Assembly (NCBI GenBank): GCA_905233725.1
Contig: CAJOEM010000020.1
Span: 1-59,010 of the forward strand
DNA: 59,010 nt
Reading direction: 5' to 3'
From: an uncultured Synergistales bacterium
GTDB taxonomy: Bacteria; Synergistota; Synergistia; Synergistales; Aminobacteriaceae
In this document: positions 35,600-44,348 of the stretch, one piece after another
Numbering within the stretch: the stretch's first letter is position 1
How the letters are laid out: each line of letters starts with the position of its first letter
Notes under the pieces: generated by a model
The model's database searches: none
Seen by the model: the letters and a program-made list of their open reading frames with translations, nothing else
What the model was told of the DNA's origin: nothing
Made by a program: the position numbers and the translations under genes

Positions 35600-36295
35600 A
35601 TGCGAATCTTGATAGTAGAGGACGAGAAATTAATTTCTGACGCGATTGCCGCATATGTGGCGCGTGAAAAATACGAAGCAGTTTGCGCTTACGATGGCGA
35701 ACAAGCTCTTGAAATCTGGGACGCTGAATCCGGGAATTTCGACTTAATCGTTTTGGACTTGATGCTGCCAAAAATCAGCGGGCAGGAAATTTGCAGGCGA
35801 ATCCGTGAGAAAAATTCCAGCGTGCCGATAATTATGCTGACGGCTCGAAGCGGTGAAAGTGATGTTGTCGAAGGTCTTGATGCCGGAGCAAATGATTACG
35901 TGACAAAACCGTTCAGTCCGAGAGTTCTGATGGCGAGAATACGCGCTCAACTCAGGCTGCAAAATTCCGGAAACGTCCGAAAAAATTTCACGAGTACGAT
36001 TTGCTGCGATGGGCGTGTGGAAATCGATTCAGAACGCGTAGAAATCCGCAAAGATGGCGTACCAGTTCAGGTCACAAAGAGCGAATTTCTGATTTTCTCG
36101 ACACTTGCTTCACGGCCGATTCGCACCTGGTCGCGCGAGGAAATTATACGCTCCGCATTGGGCGATGATTACGAGGGCTTTGACAGAACCGTTGACACGT
36201 ATATCAAGAACTTGCGCAAAAAACTCGCTGAAGCCGGTCACGAAAACGGCTGGATCTCTACAGTTCACGGATTCGGCTACAGGTTGGACTCGTGA
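35600..36295 (+). CDS. OmpR/PhoB-family response regulator
   Basis: DNA-binding response regulator of 231 residues. The receiver domain has acidic residues in VEDEK, phospho-acceptor Asp53 in DLIVLDLMLP, Thr in MLTARSG and Lys in VTKPFSP. The C-terminal winged helix carries VTKSEFLIFSTLAS, WSREEIIRSALG and the recognition region RTVDTYIKNLRKKL, with HGFGYRL at the end. ATG 35600 was chosen over an upstream start at 35498 because GGGAGG (35583-35588) precedes it and homology starts at MRILIVEDE. The kinase gene follows after 40 bases. The divergent Spy-like gene is a probable target. Confidence 0.93.
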   Translation: MRILIVEDEKLISDAIAAYVAREKYEAVCAYDGEQALEIWDAESGNFDLIVLDLMLPKISGQEICRRIREKNSSVPIIMLTARSGESDVVEGLDAGANDYVTKPFSPRVLMARIRAQLRLQNSGNVRKNFTSTICCDGRVEIDSERVEIRKDGVPVQVTKSEFLIFSTLASRPIRTWSREEIIRSALGDDYEGFDRTVDTYIKNLRKKLAEAGHENGWISTVHGFGYRLDS

Positions 36296-36335
36296 TTCAC
36301 AAATTATTTACACAATTCGGGCGCATAATTCGAGC

Positions 36336-37706
36336 ATGAAAAAACGATCACGATCACTCAGAACACATTTTCTTGCACTTTACGTAATGCTGGCGATTCT
36401 GTGCGGAATTGTCGTGCCGGCTCTGGGAGCATGGTTCAGTTTGCGAACGTTGAGAACGTATCAGGAGCAGAGATTTCAAGACGATATTGACGCTCTGAAA
36501 GATTCGTTAATTGCGCTGTATAACGAAGAAGGGAAATGGAATCACGAGCGCATCCGGTATATTTTGCGACCGACACCACCATGGGGAGGAATGATAATAA
36601 CTTTGTCGGACGCATCCGGCAGCGAAATCTACACGCTCAAGCCACGAAACCATAATCGCAATCGCAGAATCAATCCGGAAAATAATACGCAAATTCTGAA
36701 ATTCGCACTCAAAAACCAGAATTATAATCACACAATCGGCTTCCTCGAACTGAATTTTCGCAAACCCTCGGGACGTTTGGAACGGGAATTTGTCTCGTAT
36801 TTGACACGCTACACGTTAATCGGGGCAGTAATCATGATAATCGTTGCATGCGGCTTGGGATTCGTCGTCGCTGGAAGTCTGAGCCGTCCGGTAATCAAAG
36901 CAATCGAACGAACAAAGCGAATCAGCCACGGAGATTATGATTATGATTCGCGTGAGAAAATCGAATCCGGAATTGTCGAACTTGACGATTTATCACGCTG
37001 TGTCGAAGATTTGGGACGCTCACTTGCTGCTCAGGAAAATTTGCGCCATAGATTAATGACAGATATTGCTCACGAGCTGCGAACACCGTTGACCGTAACG
37101 CGAACTCAGCTCGAAGCGATTGCCGATGGTGTTTGGGAAGCTACTCCCGAAAGATTAAATCTCTGCGTGAACGAAATCGAAAGACTTGGCAGCTTAATCG
37201 AGGATGTTGAGAATCTTGCGCGGCTTGAAGGCGAAGTCATAAATCTGAAATTCGAACGGACTGACATGCGGGAATTTTTGCAGACAGCGATTGATTCTTT
37301 CACGGCGTTATTCGAACGTTCAGGCATAAATTTACATGGGAATCTTGAGAATGCGATTTTCTGCGAGATTGACCGCGAGAAATTCCGCCAGGTAATAGAC
37401 AACTTGTTATCAAACGCACAACGCTACACGAATCCAGGCGGCGAAGTCAGCGTGAAATTATCACGAGCGAAATCCGGCGCAATAATCGAAGTTCGCGACA
37501 CCGGCATCGGCATTTCCGAGAAAGATTTGCCGAACATATTCGAGAGATTTTACCGGGCAGACGAATCACGCGCAAGAGTCACGGGTGGTCGGGGAGTTGG
37601 TCTCGCACTTGTTAAAGCTACTGTCGAAGCTCACGCTGGGAAAATTTCTGTCGAGAGTATTAAAGGCGCAGGCAGCTGCTTCAGGATCACTCTGCCGCTT
37701 GCATGA
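36336..37706 (+). CDS. sensor histidine kinase of the adjacent two-component system
   Basis: Membrane histidine kinase of 456 residues. Two membrane helices (about 12-35 and 160-182) bracket a periplasmic sensor region of ~120 residues rich in Asn and Arg (HNRNRRINPENN). HAMP follows (SRPVIKAIERTKRISHGDYD), then HisKA with the phospho-His in DIAHELRTPLTVTRTQLE, and HATPase with DNLLSNAQRYTNP, VRDTGIGI, FERFYR and GGRGVGLALVK. ATG 36336 has only a weak ribosome site. It likely senses envelope conditions, given the divergent Spy-like gene. The last ~11 codons lie in a duplicated segment shared with the following region. Confidence 0.92.
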   Translation: MKKRSRSLRTHFLALYVMLAILCGIVVPALGAWFSLRTLRTYQEQRFQDDIDALKDSLIALYNEEGKWNHERIRYILRPTPPWGGMIITLSDASGSEIYTLKPRNHNRNRRINPENNTQILKFALKNQNYNHTIGFLELNFRKPSGRLEREFVSYLTRYTLIGAVIMIIVACGLGFVVAGSLSRPVIKAIERTKRISHGDYDYDSREKIESGIVELDDLSRCVEDLGRSLAAQENLRHRLMTDIAHELRTPLTVTRTQLEAIADGVWEATPERLNLCVNEIERLGSLIEDVENLARLEGEVINLKFERTDMREFLQTAIDSFTALFERSGINLHGNLENAIFCEIDREKFRQVIDNLLSNAQRYTNPGGEVSVKLSRAKSGAIIEVRDTGIGISEKDLPNIFERFYRADESRARVTGGRGVGLALVKATVEAHAGKISVESIKGAGSCFRITLPLA

Positions 37707-37943
37707 CATGTGTGTAAAAATTTCGCATACACGTACGCTGACATAATATCCGCGATTGACTGTGTCCAGACGATACCGTACATTCCGAAAATTGCAAAAG
37801 GGTTGGAAGCTGCTTCAGGATAACTCTGCCGCTTGCATAACGTGTGTGCGCAAGAATTTCGCGTAAACATACGCCGAAAGAATCACCGTCATAATATCCG
37901 CGATTGATTGTGTCCAGACGATACCGTACATTCCGAAAATTGC
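37674..37943. repeat. imperfect tandem duplication of the kinase/MATE convergent junction
   Basis: Copy 1 (37674-37795, 122 bases) and copy 2 (37808-37943, 136 bases) both begin AGCTGCTTCAGGAT and end CATTCCGAAAATTGC. Copy 2 contains an insertion (GAAAGAATCACCGTC region) relative to copy 1 and there are scattered substitutions. The kinase stop lies in copy 1 and the MATE stop in copy 2, so both genes stay complete, and the inner parts are non-functional remains. Confidence 0.9.
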
Positions 37944-39200
37944 GTTCAGGATAAACAGCATCGGAATGTTAAAAAACGCCCATCTCGCAACACCCAGGAA
38001 TAGCGCGCGTCCTCCAGAACCCACAGCTTGAAAAAAATTCACCGGATGAAAGCACAAGAACATGAACGGTGTAGCAATCGCCCGAACTCTCAGGAAATTT
38101 GTGCCGATTCGCACTGTCTCAGAATCTGCAATGAAAATTCGCATGATATACGGCGCAAATGTCTCGTAAAATATCACGCTGAAAATTCCGATTACAATTC
38201 CGGCTAATCGCGAAAATCTCACAACTTCACGCATTCTCGAAAAATTCTTCGCCGAGTAATTATACGCAGCTAACGGCATCATTCCCTGACAAATTCCAAT
38301 TCCTACGCACAGCGGCAATCTCTCAGCTTTCAAGACTATCCCAATCGCAGCCAGCGGAATGTCACCGTAACCAGCAGCAAGTTTGTCAATCACGATATAC
38401 GCCATATCGAACAAAAATACGCTTATCGCAGCAGGAACTCCCACGAAAAATATAGATTTTATTTCTCCACGCTCGGGTGAACACGCAAATATCGAAACCG
38501 AAAGATTGCTGGAATTTCCAAGTTTATGCAACGTCACGAGAAAATACACACACGCCGCAACGTTCGATAACATCGTAGCAATTCCTGCACCCATAGTCTC
38601 AAGTCCAGGCGGCAAAATCACGAACATGAATATCGGGTCAAGAATTATATTCAAGATCCCGCCCATCATTACACCGAAGCCGGCTTGTCTCGCAAATCCT
38701 GTGCTGCGTAACAAATTCGAGAGCGTCATTGACAGAATCGTCGGCACTGCTCCCAGGACTATAACGCAAAATGTGTATTGTCGTGCGTAAATCAACGTGT
38801 CATCACTCGCACCAAGAATTCGCAAAATCTGGTTCATGAACAGGCCCATCACACACGAAAAAAACGCCGCGCCTGCTCCGGACATGTAAAAGCTGAACGA
38901 GCTGACTTTTTCCGCACGAGAAAATTTCCCAACACCGAGTAATCTCGAAATCAAAGTTCCGCCACCAATCCCGAACAAATTCGCAACTGAGATCGAGATA
39001 TTAAACACCGGCAAAATTAACGCGACTCCAGCGACCATCAACGGATTATTCGCCCGTCCGATATAAAACGTGTCAGCCAAATTGTAAATCAAGATTATTA
39101 ATTGCCCGAATATCATTGGCAAGGCTAATTCTGCGAGCGCGCGTGGAACTGAATATTCCTCGAAAATTTCACGATTGCGATTCTCATTATTTTCACGCAT
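37815..39200 (-). CDS. MATE-family multidrug/metabolite exporter
   Basis: Inner-membrane exporter of about 12 helices in two homologous halves (461 residues), driven by H+ or Na+. Landmarks are PMIFGQLIILIYNLADTFYIG in helix 1-2, FGIGGGTLISRLLG, PTILSMTLSNLLRSTGFA and the second-half GICQGMMPLAAYNYSAK and ALFLGVARWAFFNIPML. It belongs to the NorM/VmrA-like MATE group; the substrate is unknown. ATG 39200 follows AAAGGGGAA by nine bases. The C-terminal codons sit in the duplicated junction with the histidine kinase. It is divergent from the alcohol dehydrogenase gene. Confidence 0.92.
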   Translation of the reverse strand: MRENNENRNREIFEEYSVPRALAELALPMIFGQLIILIYNLADTFYIGRANNPLMVAGVALILPVFNISISVANLFGIGGGTLISRLLGVGKFSRAEKVSSFSFYMSGAGAAFFSCVMGLFMNQILRILGASDDTLIYARQYTFCVIVLGAVPTILSMTLSNLLRSTGFARQAGFGVMMGGILNIILDPIFMFVILPPGLETMGAGIATMLSNVAACVYFLVTLHKLGNSSNLSVSIFACSPERGEIKSIFFVGVPAAISVFLFDMAYIVIDKLAAGYGDIPLAAIGIVLKAERLPLCVGIGICQGMMPLAAYNYSAKNFSRMREVVRFSRLAGIVIGIFSVIFYETFAPYIMRIFIADSETVRIGTNFLRVRAIATPFMFLCFHPVNFFQAVGSGGRALFLGVARWAFFNIPMLFILNAIFGMYGIVWTQSIADIMTVILSAYVYAKFLRTHVMQAAELS

Positions 39201-39281
39201 TAATAATAATTCCCCTTTCGAGAGTTTATAATTATTATACGCATATTTAATAATATTTAATTCAGAGGTGATTTTCTTAAC

Positions 39282-40448
39282 ATGCAAAATTTTTCATGGT
39301 TCAATCCGACCAAAATATTATTCGGCAAAGGCAGCGTTGCAAAACTCGAGGATTATTTGCGAAATGCTAACGTCAAAACTGCATTGCTGATTTACGGCGG
39401 CAAATCCGTTTTCAAGAGCGGAGCTTATGCTCAAGTCACGCAATTACTCAGCAAACTCAAAATCGCTTTCCCCGAAGTAAACGAGATCAAATCCAATCCC
39501 AGAATCGACAAAGTTCGAGAAGCAATCGCACGAATCAAAGCTTCTCCTGTTGACGTTATAATTCCGATTGGCGGCGGCAGTGCGTTCGATACGGCTAAGG
39601 CTGTGTCTGCTGGTGCGTGTTACGATAGCGATGTTTGGGACTTCTTCGAGAAAAAAGCTGTTCCAACAAAAGCAATCCCGATTTTCGGCGTATTAACTGC
39701 TTCTGCGTCATCAAGTGAAGTGAATAATATTGCCGTAATCAGCAACCCCGAGAAAAATTTCAAAACGTCAATGACCAGCGATTTGCTTTACCCGAAAATT
39801 TCTGTTATTGACCCGGAATTTCAGTTCACGTTGCCCGAACGCCAGACTGTTTACGGCGGAGTTGATATTATCGCGCACATTCTTGAACGATTGCTTGACG
39901 GTGATGAAGGCTCCGAAGTTATGGACGATTTAGGCTACTCGTTAATCCGAACGATGATTCGCGTTATCCCGGAATTAATCGAAGACCCTAAAAATTATGA
40001 TTCACGTGCTGATTACGCTTGGACGGCGTGTCTTGCACATTGCGGAATTTTCTCATGCGGACGCGCTACTCGGGGAGACTTCGCTTCACACAAACTCGGT
40101 CACGCTATGAGCCTGTTATACGATATTCCACACGGTGCGTCACTCTCAGTTGCAATGCCGGCATGGGCGCGTTATTTATACGAAGAGAATCCGGTTCCGT
40201 TTGCAAGATTGGGCGAGAATGTTTTTGATATTTTCGACGGCTCAGATGAAGAGAAAGCTATTGACGCAATCGAAGCTCTGGAGGATTTCTTCAGGGACAT
40301 CGGCGCACCCGTGACAATGCGTGAATTGAATCTCAGTGAGGACAGCATCGAGAAATTAACGGAGAATGTCGCACAAATCGGCGAGTTCGGAACTCTCAAG
40401 AAGCTCAATCGTGATGACGTTCTTGAAATTTACAAGTTAGCGTATTAA
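39282..40448 (+). CDS. iron-containing alcohol dehydrogenase (butanol-dehydrogenase-like)
   Basis: NAD(P)H-dependent group III alcohol dehydrogenase of 388 residues. It begins FSWFNPTKILFGKGSV, typical of BdhA/YqhD-type enzymes. The cofactor loop PIGGGSAFDTAKAVSAG is near residue 96, and the metal ligands are visible in GGVDIIAHILE (Asp and His), SHKLGHAMS (His) and DIPHGASLSV (His). It probably reduces short-chain or damaged aldehydes in fermentation. AGAGGTGA precedes the ATG. fucU follows after 26 bases, which may point to sugar-derived aldehydes, but that is inference. Confidence 0.92.
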   Translation: MQNFSWFNPTKILFGKGSVAKLEDYLRNANVKTALLIYGGKSVFKSGAYAQVTQLLSKLKIAFPEVNEIKSNPRIDKVREAIARIKASPVDVIIPIGGGSAFDTAKAVSAGACYDSDVWDFFEKKAVPTKAIPIFGVLTASASSSEVNNIAVISNPEKNFKTSMTSDLLYPKISVIDPEFQFTLPERQTVYGGVDIIAHILERLLDGDEGSEVMDDLGYSLIRTMIRVIPELIEDPKNYDSRADYAWTACLAHCGIFSCGRATRGDFASHKLGHAMSLLYDIPHGASLSVAMPAWARYLYEENPVPFARLGENVFDIFDGSDEEKAIDAIEALEDFFRDIGAPVTMRELNLSEDSIEKLTENVAQIGEFGTLKKLNRDDVLEIYKLAY

Positions 40449-40474
40449 TTTAATTCAAACTGGAGGTTATTAAC

Positions 40475-40915
40475 ATGTTGAAAGGCATTCCGAAAATTCT
40501 TTCCCCTGAATTATTGAAAGTTCTTGACGAGATGGGACACGGCGACAAAATCGTGATTGGCGACGGAAATTTCCCGAGCGAATCCATGGGCAAAAATGCG
40601 AAAGTTATCCGTTGCGACGGTCATGGTGTGCCGGAATTACTCGACGCTATACTGCAGCTTTTCCCCCTCGATGATTACGTCGAACACCCCGTAAATTTAA
40701 TGGAAGTTGTGCCGGGTGTGAATGTCGAAACGCCGATTTGGGACACGTTCAAAAAGATTATTGCGAAATATGACGAACGCGGTGAAAAAACGATTGGCTT
40801 TCTTGAGCGATTCAGATTTTACGAGGAGTCCAAGAAATCCTACGCGATCATTGCTACTGGTGAGAGTGCGTTGTATGCGTGCGTGATTTTGCAGAAGGGC
40901 GTTTTGCCTAATTAG
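40475..40915 (+). CDS. RbsD/FucU-family sugar mutarotase
   Basis: Converts alpha and beta anomers of fucose or related sugars. The opening MLKGIPKILSPELLKVLDEMGHGD with His22 and GDGNFPSESMG matches FucU more than RbsD. CDGHGVPELLDAIL and a C-terminal IATGESALYACVILQKGV complete the family pattern. Length 146 is typical. It has a strong GGAGG site and lies just after the alcohol dehydrogenase gene. No other fucose or ribose genes are nearby, so the sugar is uncertain. Confidence 0.88.
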   Translation: MLKGIPKILSPELLKVLDEMGHGDKIVIGDGNFPSESMGKNAKVIRCDGHGVPELLDAILQLFPLDDYVEHPVNLMEVVPGVNVETPIWDTFKKIIAKYDERGEKTIGFLERFRFYEESKKSYAIIATGESALYACVILQKGVLPN

Positions 40916-40942
40916 GAATTTTTTCGGGAATTTTTGCGCGTG

Positions 40943-40978
40943 AAAAAAGCAGACCTGTTGTTGATGCAGATCTGCTTT
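40943..40978 (-). terminator. terminator for the FMN/rubrerythrin fusion gene
   Basis: On the minus strand AAAGCAGA pairs with TCTGCTTT and is followed by more T residues. On the plus strand there is no T run, though the hairpin could still serve fucU. Confidence 0.75.
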
Positions 40979-41021
40979 ATGATTCTTAATTCTTGCTTAA
41001 TTCTTGAAGCTTGATTCGTGA

Positions 41022-43142
41022 TTAATAATTCTTCGCGTTGATCTCGAAATAGGCTTTCGGGTGTGAACAGACCGGGCAAATTTCCGGAGCTTGTGTGCCG
41101 ACGACTATGTGACCGCAATTCCTGCACTCCCAGACTTTCACTTCACTGCGCTTGAAAACTTCCTGAGCCTCAACGTTCTTTAATAATGCTCTGTAGCGTT
41201 CCTCGTGATGTTTCTCGATCGCAGCGACTCCGCGGAATTTCTCAGCCAAGTCATGGAATCCTTCTTTCTCAGCAGTCTCCGCGAAGCCTTTGTACATGTC
41301 AGTCCATTCGTAATTTTCACCGGACGCAGCAGCCAGCAAATTTTCAGCAGTCGTGCCGATACCGCCCAACTCTTTGAACCACATTTTCGCGTGTTCTTTC
41401 TCGTTGTCAGCAGTCTTCAGGAATAACGCAGCAATCTGTTCGAAGCCTTCTTTTTTAGCTTTCGATGCAAAATACGTGTACTTGTTTCGAGCCTGTGACT
41501 CACCTGCAAATGCCGCCTGCAAATTCTTCTCGGTCTGAGTTCCAGCGTAAGGATTGCCGGAAACTTTCGCCTCGCCTGCTAATGCCTCAACGTCAGAACC
41601 AGATGCACCGCAAACCGGACAAACTGCTTCTTCAAGACTTGCCGCCTCAAATTCCACTCCGCAAATTGAACACTTGAATTTCGCCATGATTTTCAAATCC
41701 CCCTCTGATTTAGATTTAGATATAGCTTTAGATTTAGCTTCTGTATTTTTCTCGGGAAGCGCTTCTCCTGCATGAGCGATCCCCGTGAATTTCGCAATTT
41801 CTGGGTCAATCGTGATTAAGTCCGAAAGATTCAAGTCGTGAATAGATTTATGACCCGTTATTCTCGCAAACGTTTTTAATTCACGCAGCGTAACGTTCAG
41901 GAAATTCGCAACACCTTGAGTAGCTTTCGCAGAGTCAAATTTCGCGCGCAATTCCGGATTCTGTGTCGCAATTCCGACTGGACAATTTCCAGAGCCGCAA
42001 ATCCTGAACTGTTTACAGCCTGCAGCAATCAAGCCAGCCGTAGCAATCGCAACAGCATCAGCTCCCATAGCCAGCGCCTTCGCAAAATCCGAACTCACTC
42101 TCAGACCGCCAGTTATCACCAACGCAATCTCCGGGTGATTCACAGCGTCCAAGAATTTCCGCGCCCTGCTCAACGCGAACAAAGTCGGAACACTCGTAGC
42201 TTCTCTCAGCAAAAACGGACTCGAACCAGTCGCACCGCCTCGCCCATCAATCGTTATGAAATCCGCCTCAGCATAAACGCAAACTCTTAAATCTGATTCG
42301 ATATTTCCAGCAGCGATTTTTATGCCGATTGGTCTTCCCTGAGATTTTTCCCGCAGCATTGACACCATGTTTCGCAGATCATCGGGCGAATTTATCTCCG
42401 GGAATTTACTAGGGCTTTGAATGTCTTCACCTGTGTTTCGTCCGCGCATTTTCGCAATTTCAGGCGTGACTTTTTCACCGGGCAAATGTCCTCCCATTCC
42501 GGGCTTAGTTCCCTGACCGATTTTTATTTCGATAGCGTCGCTGGTCTGTAAAATTTCGTCCGTAACGCTGTATTTATTCGGCACGTATTCGAAAATATAT
42601 TTGTACGCGGAATTTTTCTCGTCCGGCAAAACTCCGCCTTCACCGCTGCACATAGCTGTTTTTGCCAGAGCTGTTCCTTTTGATAGCGCGATTTTTGCTT
42701 CCTGAGACAACGCCCCGAATGACATGTGCGAAATGTAAACCGGATTTTCGATTATCAAAGGCTTCTTTGCGTTTCTGCCGATTACAGTTCTCGTGTCAAC
42801 ATTTGCGTCATCGTCCAACGGCAGCGGAGCCAGTTGCGCTCCCAAAATCAACACGTCGTCCCAGTTCGGCATCGGCATCTGAGTTCCCATCGCTCCGGAA
42901 ACACTTTTGCCAGTTTCTGACATTTCCTGAATCGCGTCCATGAAGCGAGTTTTGTTGCCTGCAGAGCTGAAACTTGCTTGGGATTTTGCTTTTGCTTCAG
43001 AATTATCAGTTTTATCAGCGACTTTCTCGAACACTGAGATATTTCGCTTGCATACCGGACAAAATTTCGCGTCTTCGAGTTTTCTGCCCTCTTTTTCCTC
43101 GTCGAAAATATAGCCACAAACTTTGCATTTGTAAATCGCCAT
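41022..43142 (-). CDS. rubredoxin - FMN glutamate-synthase-type domain - rubrerythrin fusion
   Basis: One frame of 706 residues with three parts. Residues 1-35 are a rubredoxin-like knot (CKVCG, CPVC). About 60-465 is an FMN-dependent domain related to the synthase domain of glutamate synthase, with [49 protein letters not shown] and the iron-sulfur cysteines [13 protein letters not shown] Lys/Ser linker leads to residue 486, where a complete rubrerythrin begins: CSICG/CPVCG, ferritin-like diiron helices ([32 protein letters not shown]) and a terminal rubredoxin (CRNCG, CPVC). Rubrerythrins reduce H2O2 in anaerobes. An internal ATG 41687 with GAGGGGG upstream could also give rubrerythrin alone. 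Confidence 0.9.
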   Translation of the reverse strand: MAIYKCKVCGYIFDEEKEGRKLEDAKFCPVCKRNISVFEKVADKTDNSEAKAKSQASFSSAGNKTRFMDAIQEMSETGKSVSGAMGTQMPMPNWDDVLILGAQLAPLPLDDDANVDTRTVIGRNAKKPLIIENPVYISHMSFGALSQEAKIALSKGTALAKTAMCSGEGGVLPDEKNSAYKYIFEYVPNKYSVTDEILQTSDAIEIKIGQGTKPGMGGHLPGEKVTPEIAKMRGRNTGEDIQSPSKFPEINSPDDLRNMVSMLREKSQGRPIGIKIAAGNIESDLRVCVYAEADFITIDGRGGATGSSPFLLREATSVPTLFALSRARKFLDAVNHPEIALVITGGLRVSSDFAKALAMGADAVAIATAGLIAAGCKQFRICGSGNCPVGIATQNPELRAKFDSAKATQGVANFLNVTLRELKTFARITGHKSIHDLNLSDLITIDPEIAKFTGIAHAGEALPEKNTEAKSKAISKSKSEGDLKIMAKFKCSICGVEFEAASLEEAVCPVCGASGSDVEALAGEAKVSGNPYAGTQTEKNLQAAFAGESQARNKYTYFASKAKKEGFEQIAALFLKTADNEKEHAKMWFKELGGIGTTAENLLAAASGENYEWTDMYKGFAETAEKEGFHDLAEKFRGVAAIEKHHEERYRALLKNVEAQEVFKRSEVKVWECRNCGHIVVGTQAPEICPVCSHPKAYFEINAKNY

Positions 43143-43199
43143 AATTCTCCCCCCTTCGAAAAATTATTTCAGCGATTTTACACGATCACCTCGGGATTT

Positions 43200-44222
43200 T
43201 CAACTAGCAGCGAACCTTGCGTAAAAATTTGAGCCATCGGTTTCGGATTCAGATTCAGAATCAGATCCGGAATCCGAGTTTTTCTCATCGTGGATTTGTC
43301 GCAGAATTTCGATCGCAACTTCCAAGGCGCGCTTACCATCACGTCCTCCAACAAGCGGCGGTCTCTTTTCTTTGACGCAGTTCACGAAATGTGCGAGTTC
43401 GAGTTTCAGTGGCTCGCTTCTCGGGAAAACTGGTGTCTCTCGGATTTCTGTCTGACCGTCGGAATTATGAACGGTTCTGTCGATTTGAACGGTCTGCAAT
43501 TCGTAATTTACCGTGATTTGCCGTTCGCGTTCGAGGATTTCGAGCTGACGTAATTTTTTCTGTGATGCGCGACTGACGAGTATGTGAGCCATTACGCCGT
43601 TCTCGAAAATTATGTGAGCGTCGGCGATGTCCTCGTGTTCTGAGAATACACACGCACCAGTTGCGGAAATTTTCGCGATATTTGACGGTACTAGCGATAA
43701 TATTATGTCTATGTCGTGAATCATCAGGTCAAGAACTACACCAACGTCGTTAATTCTCGGAGTGAACGGCGCAACTCTTCGCGAGTCAAGATATATCGGA
43801 TCGCAGTGCATTTGTGAAATGTGTCGGATCGCGCTGTTGAATCTCTCGATGTGACCGACCTGCAAAACCAGATCTTTTTCGTCGGCAATTCTCAAAAGTT
43901 CACCGGCCTCTTCGGGTTTAGTCGTAACTGGTTTTTCGACGAGAACGTGTATTCCGGCTTCGAGAGCTTTTTTGGCAATTTCGTAATGTTGGCTTGTAGG
44001 AACAACGATTGATAATGCGTCTGGAGATTCTTTTTTCACAAGTTCCTCGAGCGACGAATAAGCAGTAACGCCCAGATGTTCGCCGATGAATCTTGCGCGG
44101 TCAAAATCGCTGTCCGCAACTCCGACCAATCTCGCGTCCAAAAGTTCCGTGTAAACTCGTGCATGATGCTGACCAAGATGTCCAACTCCGATAACGCCAA
44201 TTCTTTCGATTCGTTCTGCCAT
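43200..44222 (-). CDS. Gfo/Idh/MocA-family NAD(P)-dependent oxidoreductase
   Basis: Soluble 340-residue dehydrogenase of sugars or sugar nucleotides. The Rossmann fold opens with IGVIGVGHLGQHHARVYTEL. HVLVEKPVTTKPEEA carries the catalytic EKP motif, and the C-terminal domain shows DLMIHDIDIILSL. The GQHHARVY and GHIERFN patterns resemble the UDP-GlcNAc 3-dehydrogenase (GnnA) type often found with lipid A genes; none of those lies in the window. The last ~25 residues are a Ser/Asp/Glu repeat (SDSGSDSESESETDG) coded by AGATTC-like hexamers, not part of the fold. Substrate is unproven. Confidence 0.88.
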   Translation of the reverse strand: MAERIERIGVIGVGHLGQHHARVYTELLDARLVGVADSDFDRARFIGEHLGVTAYSSLEELVKKESPDALSIVVPTSQHYEIAKKALEAGIHVLVEKPVTTKPEEAGELLRIADEKDLVLQVGHIERFNSAIRHISQMHCDPIYLDSRRVAPFTPRINDVGVVLDLMIHDIDIILSLVPSNIAKISATGACVFSEHEDIADAHIIFENGVMAHILVSRASQKKLRQLEILERERQITVNYELQTVQIDRTVHNSDGQTEIRETPVFPRSEPLKLELAHFVNCVKEKRPPLVGGRDGKRALEVAIEILRQIHDEKNSDSGSDSESESETDGSNFYARFAAS

Positions 44223-44348
44223 GATAAATTCGCCTCTGATTTCTGATTTATGCTTTATGCTTCAAGATTTGTGTTTCAAAAATTGCTTATTTTGATCTAA
44301 GTATCTTGTATTATTTATCACGCGCTCGAAAATTTTTGTGGCGTAAAT

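Noticed and set aside
37631-37870. A minus-strand open frame of 79 codons resembling a MATE C-terminus
   Set aside because: It is the duplicated remains of the MATE gene end, with no start signal. It overlaps the real kinase gene.
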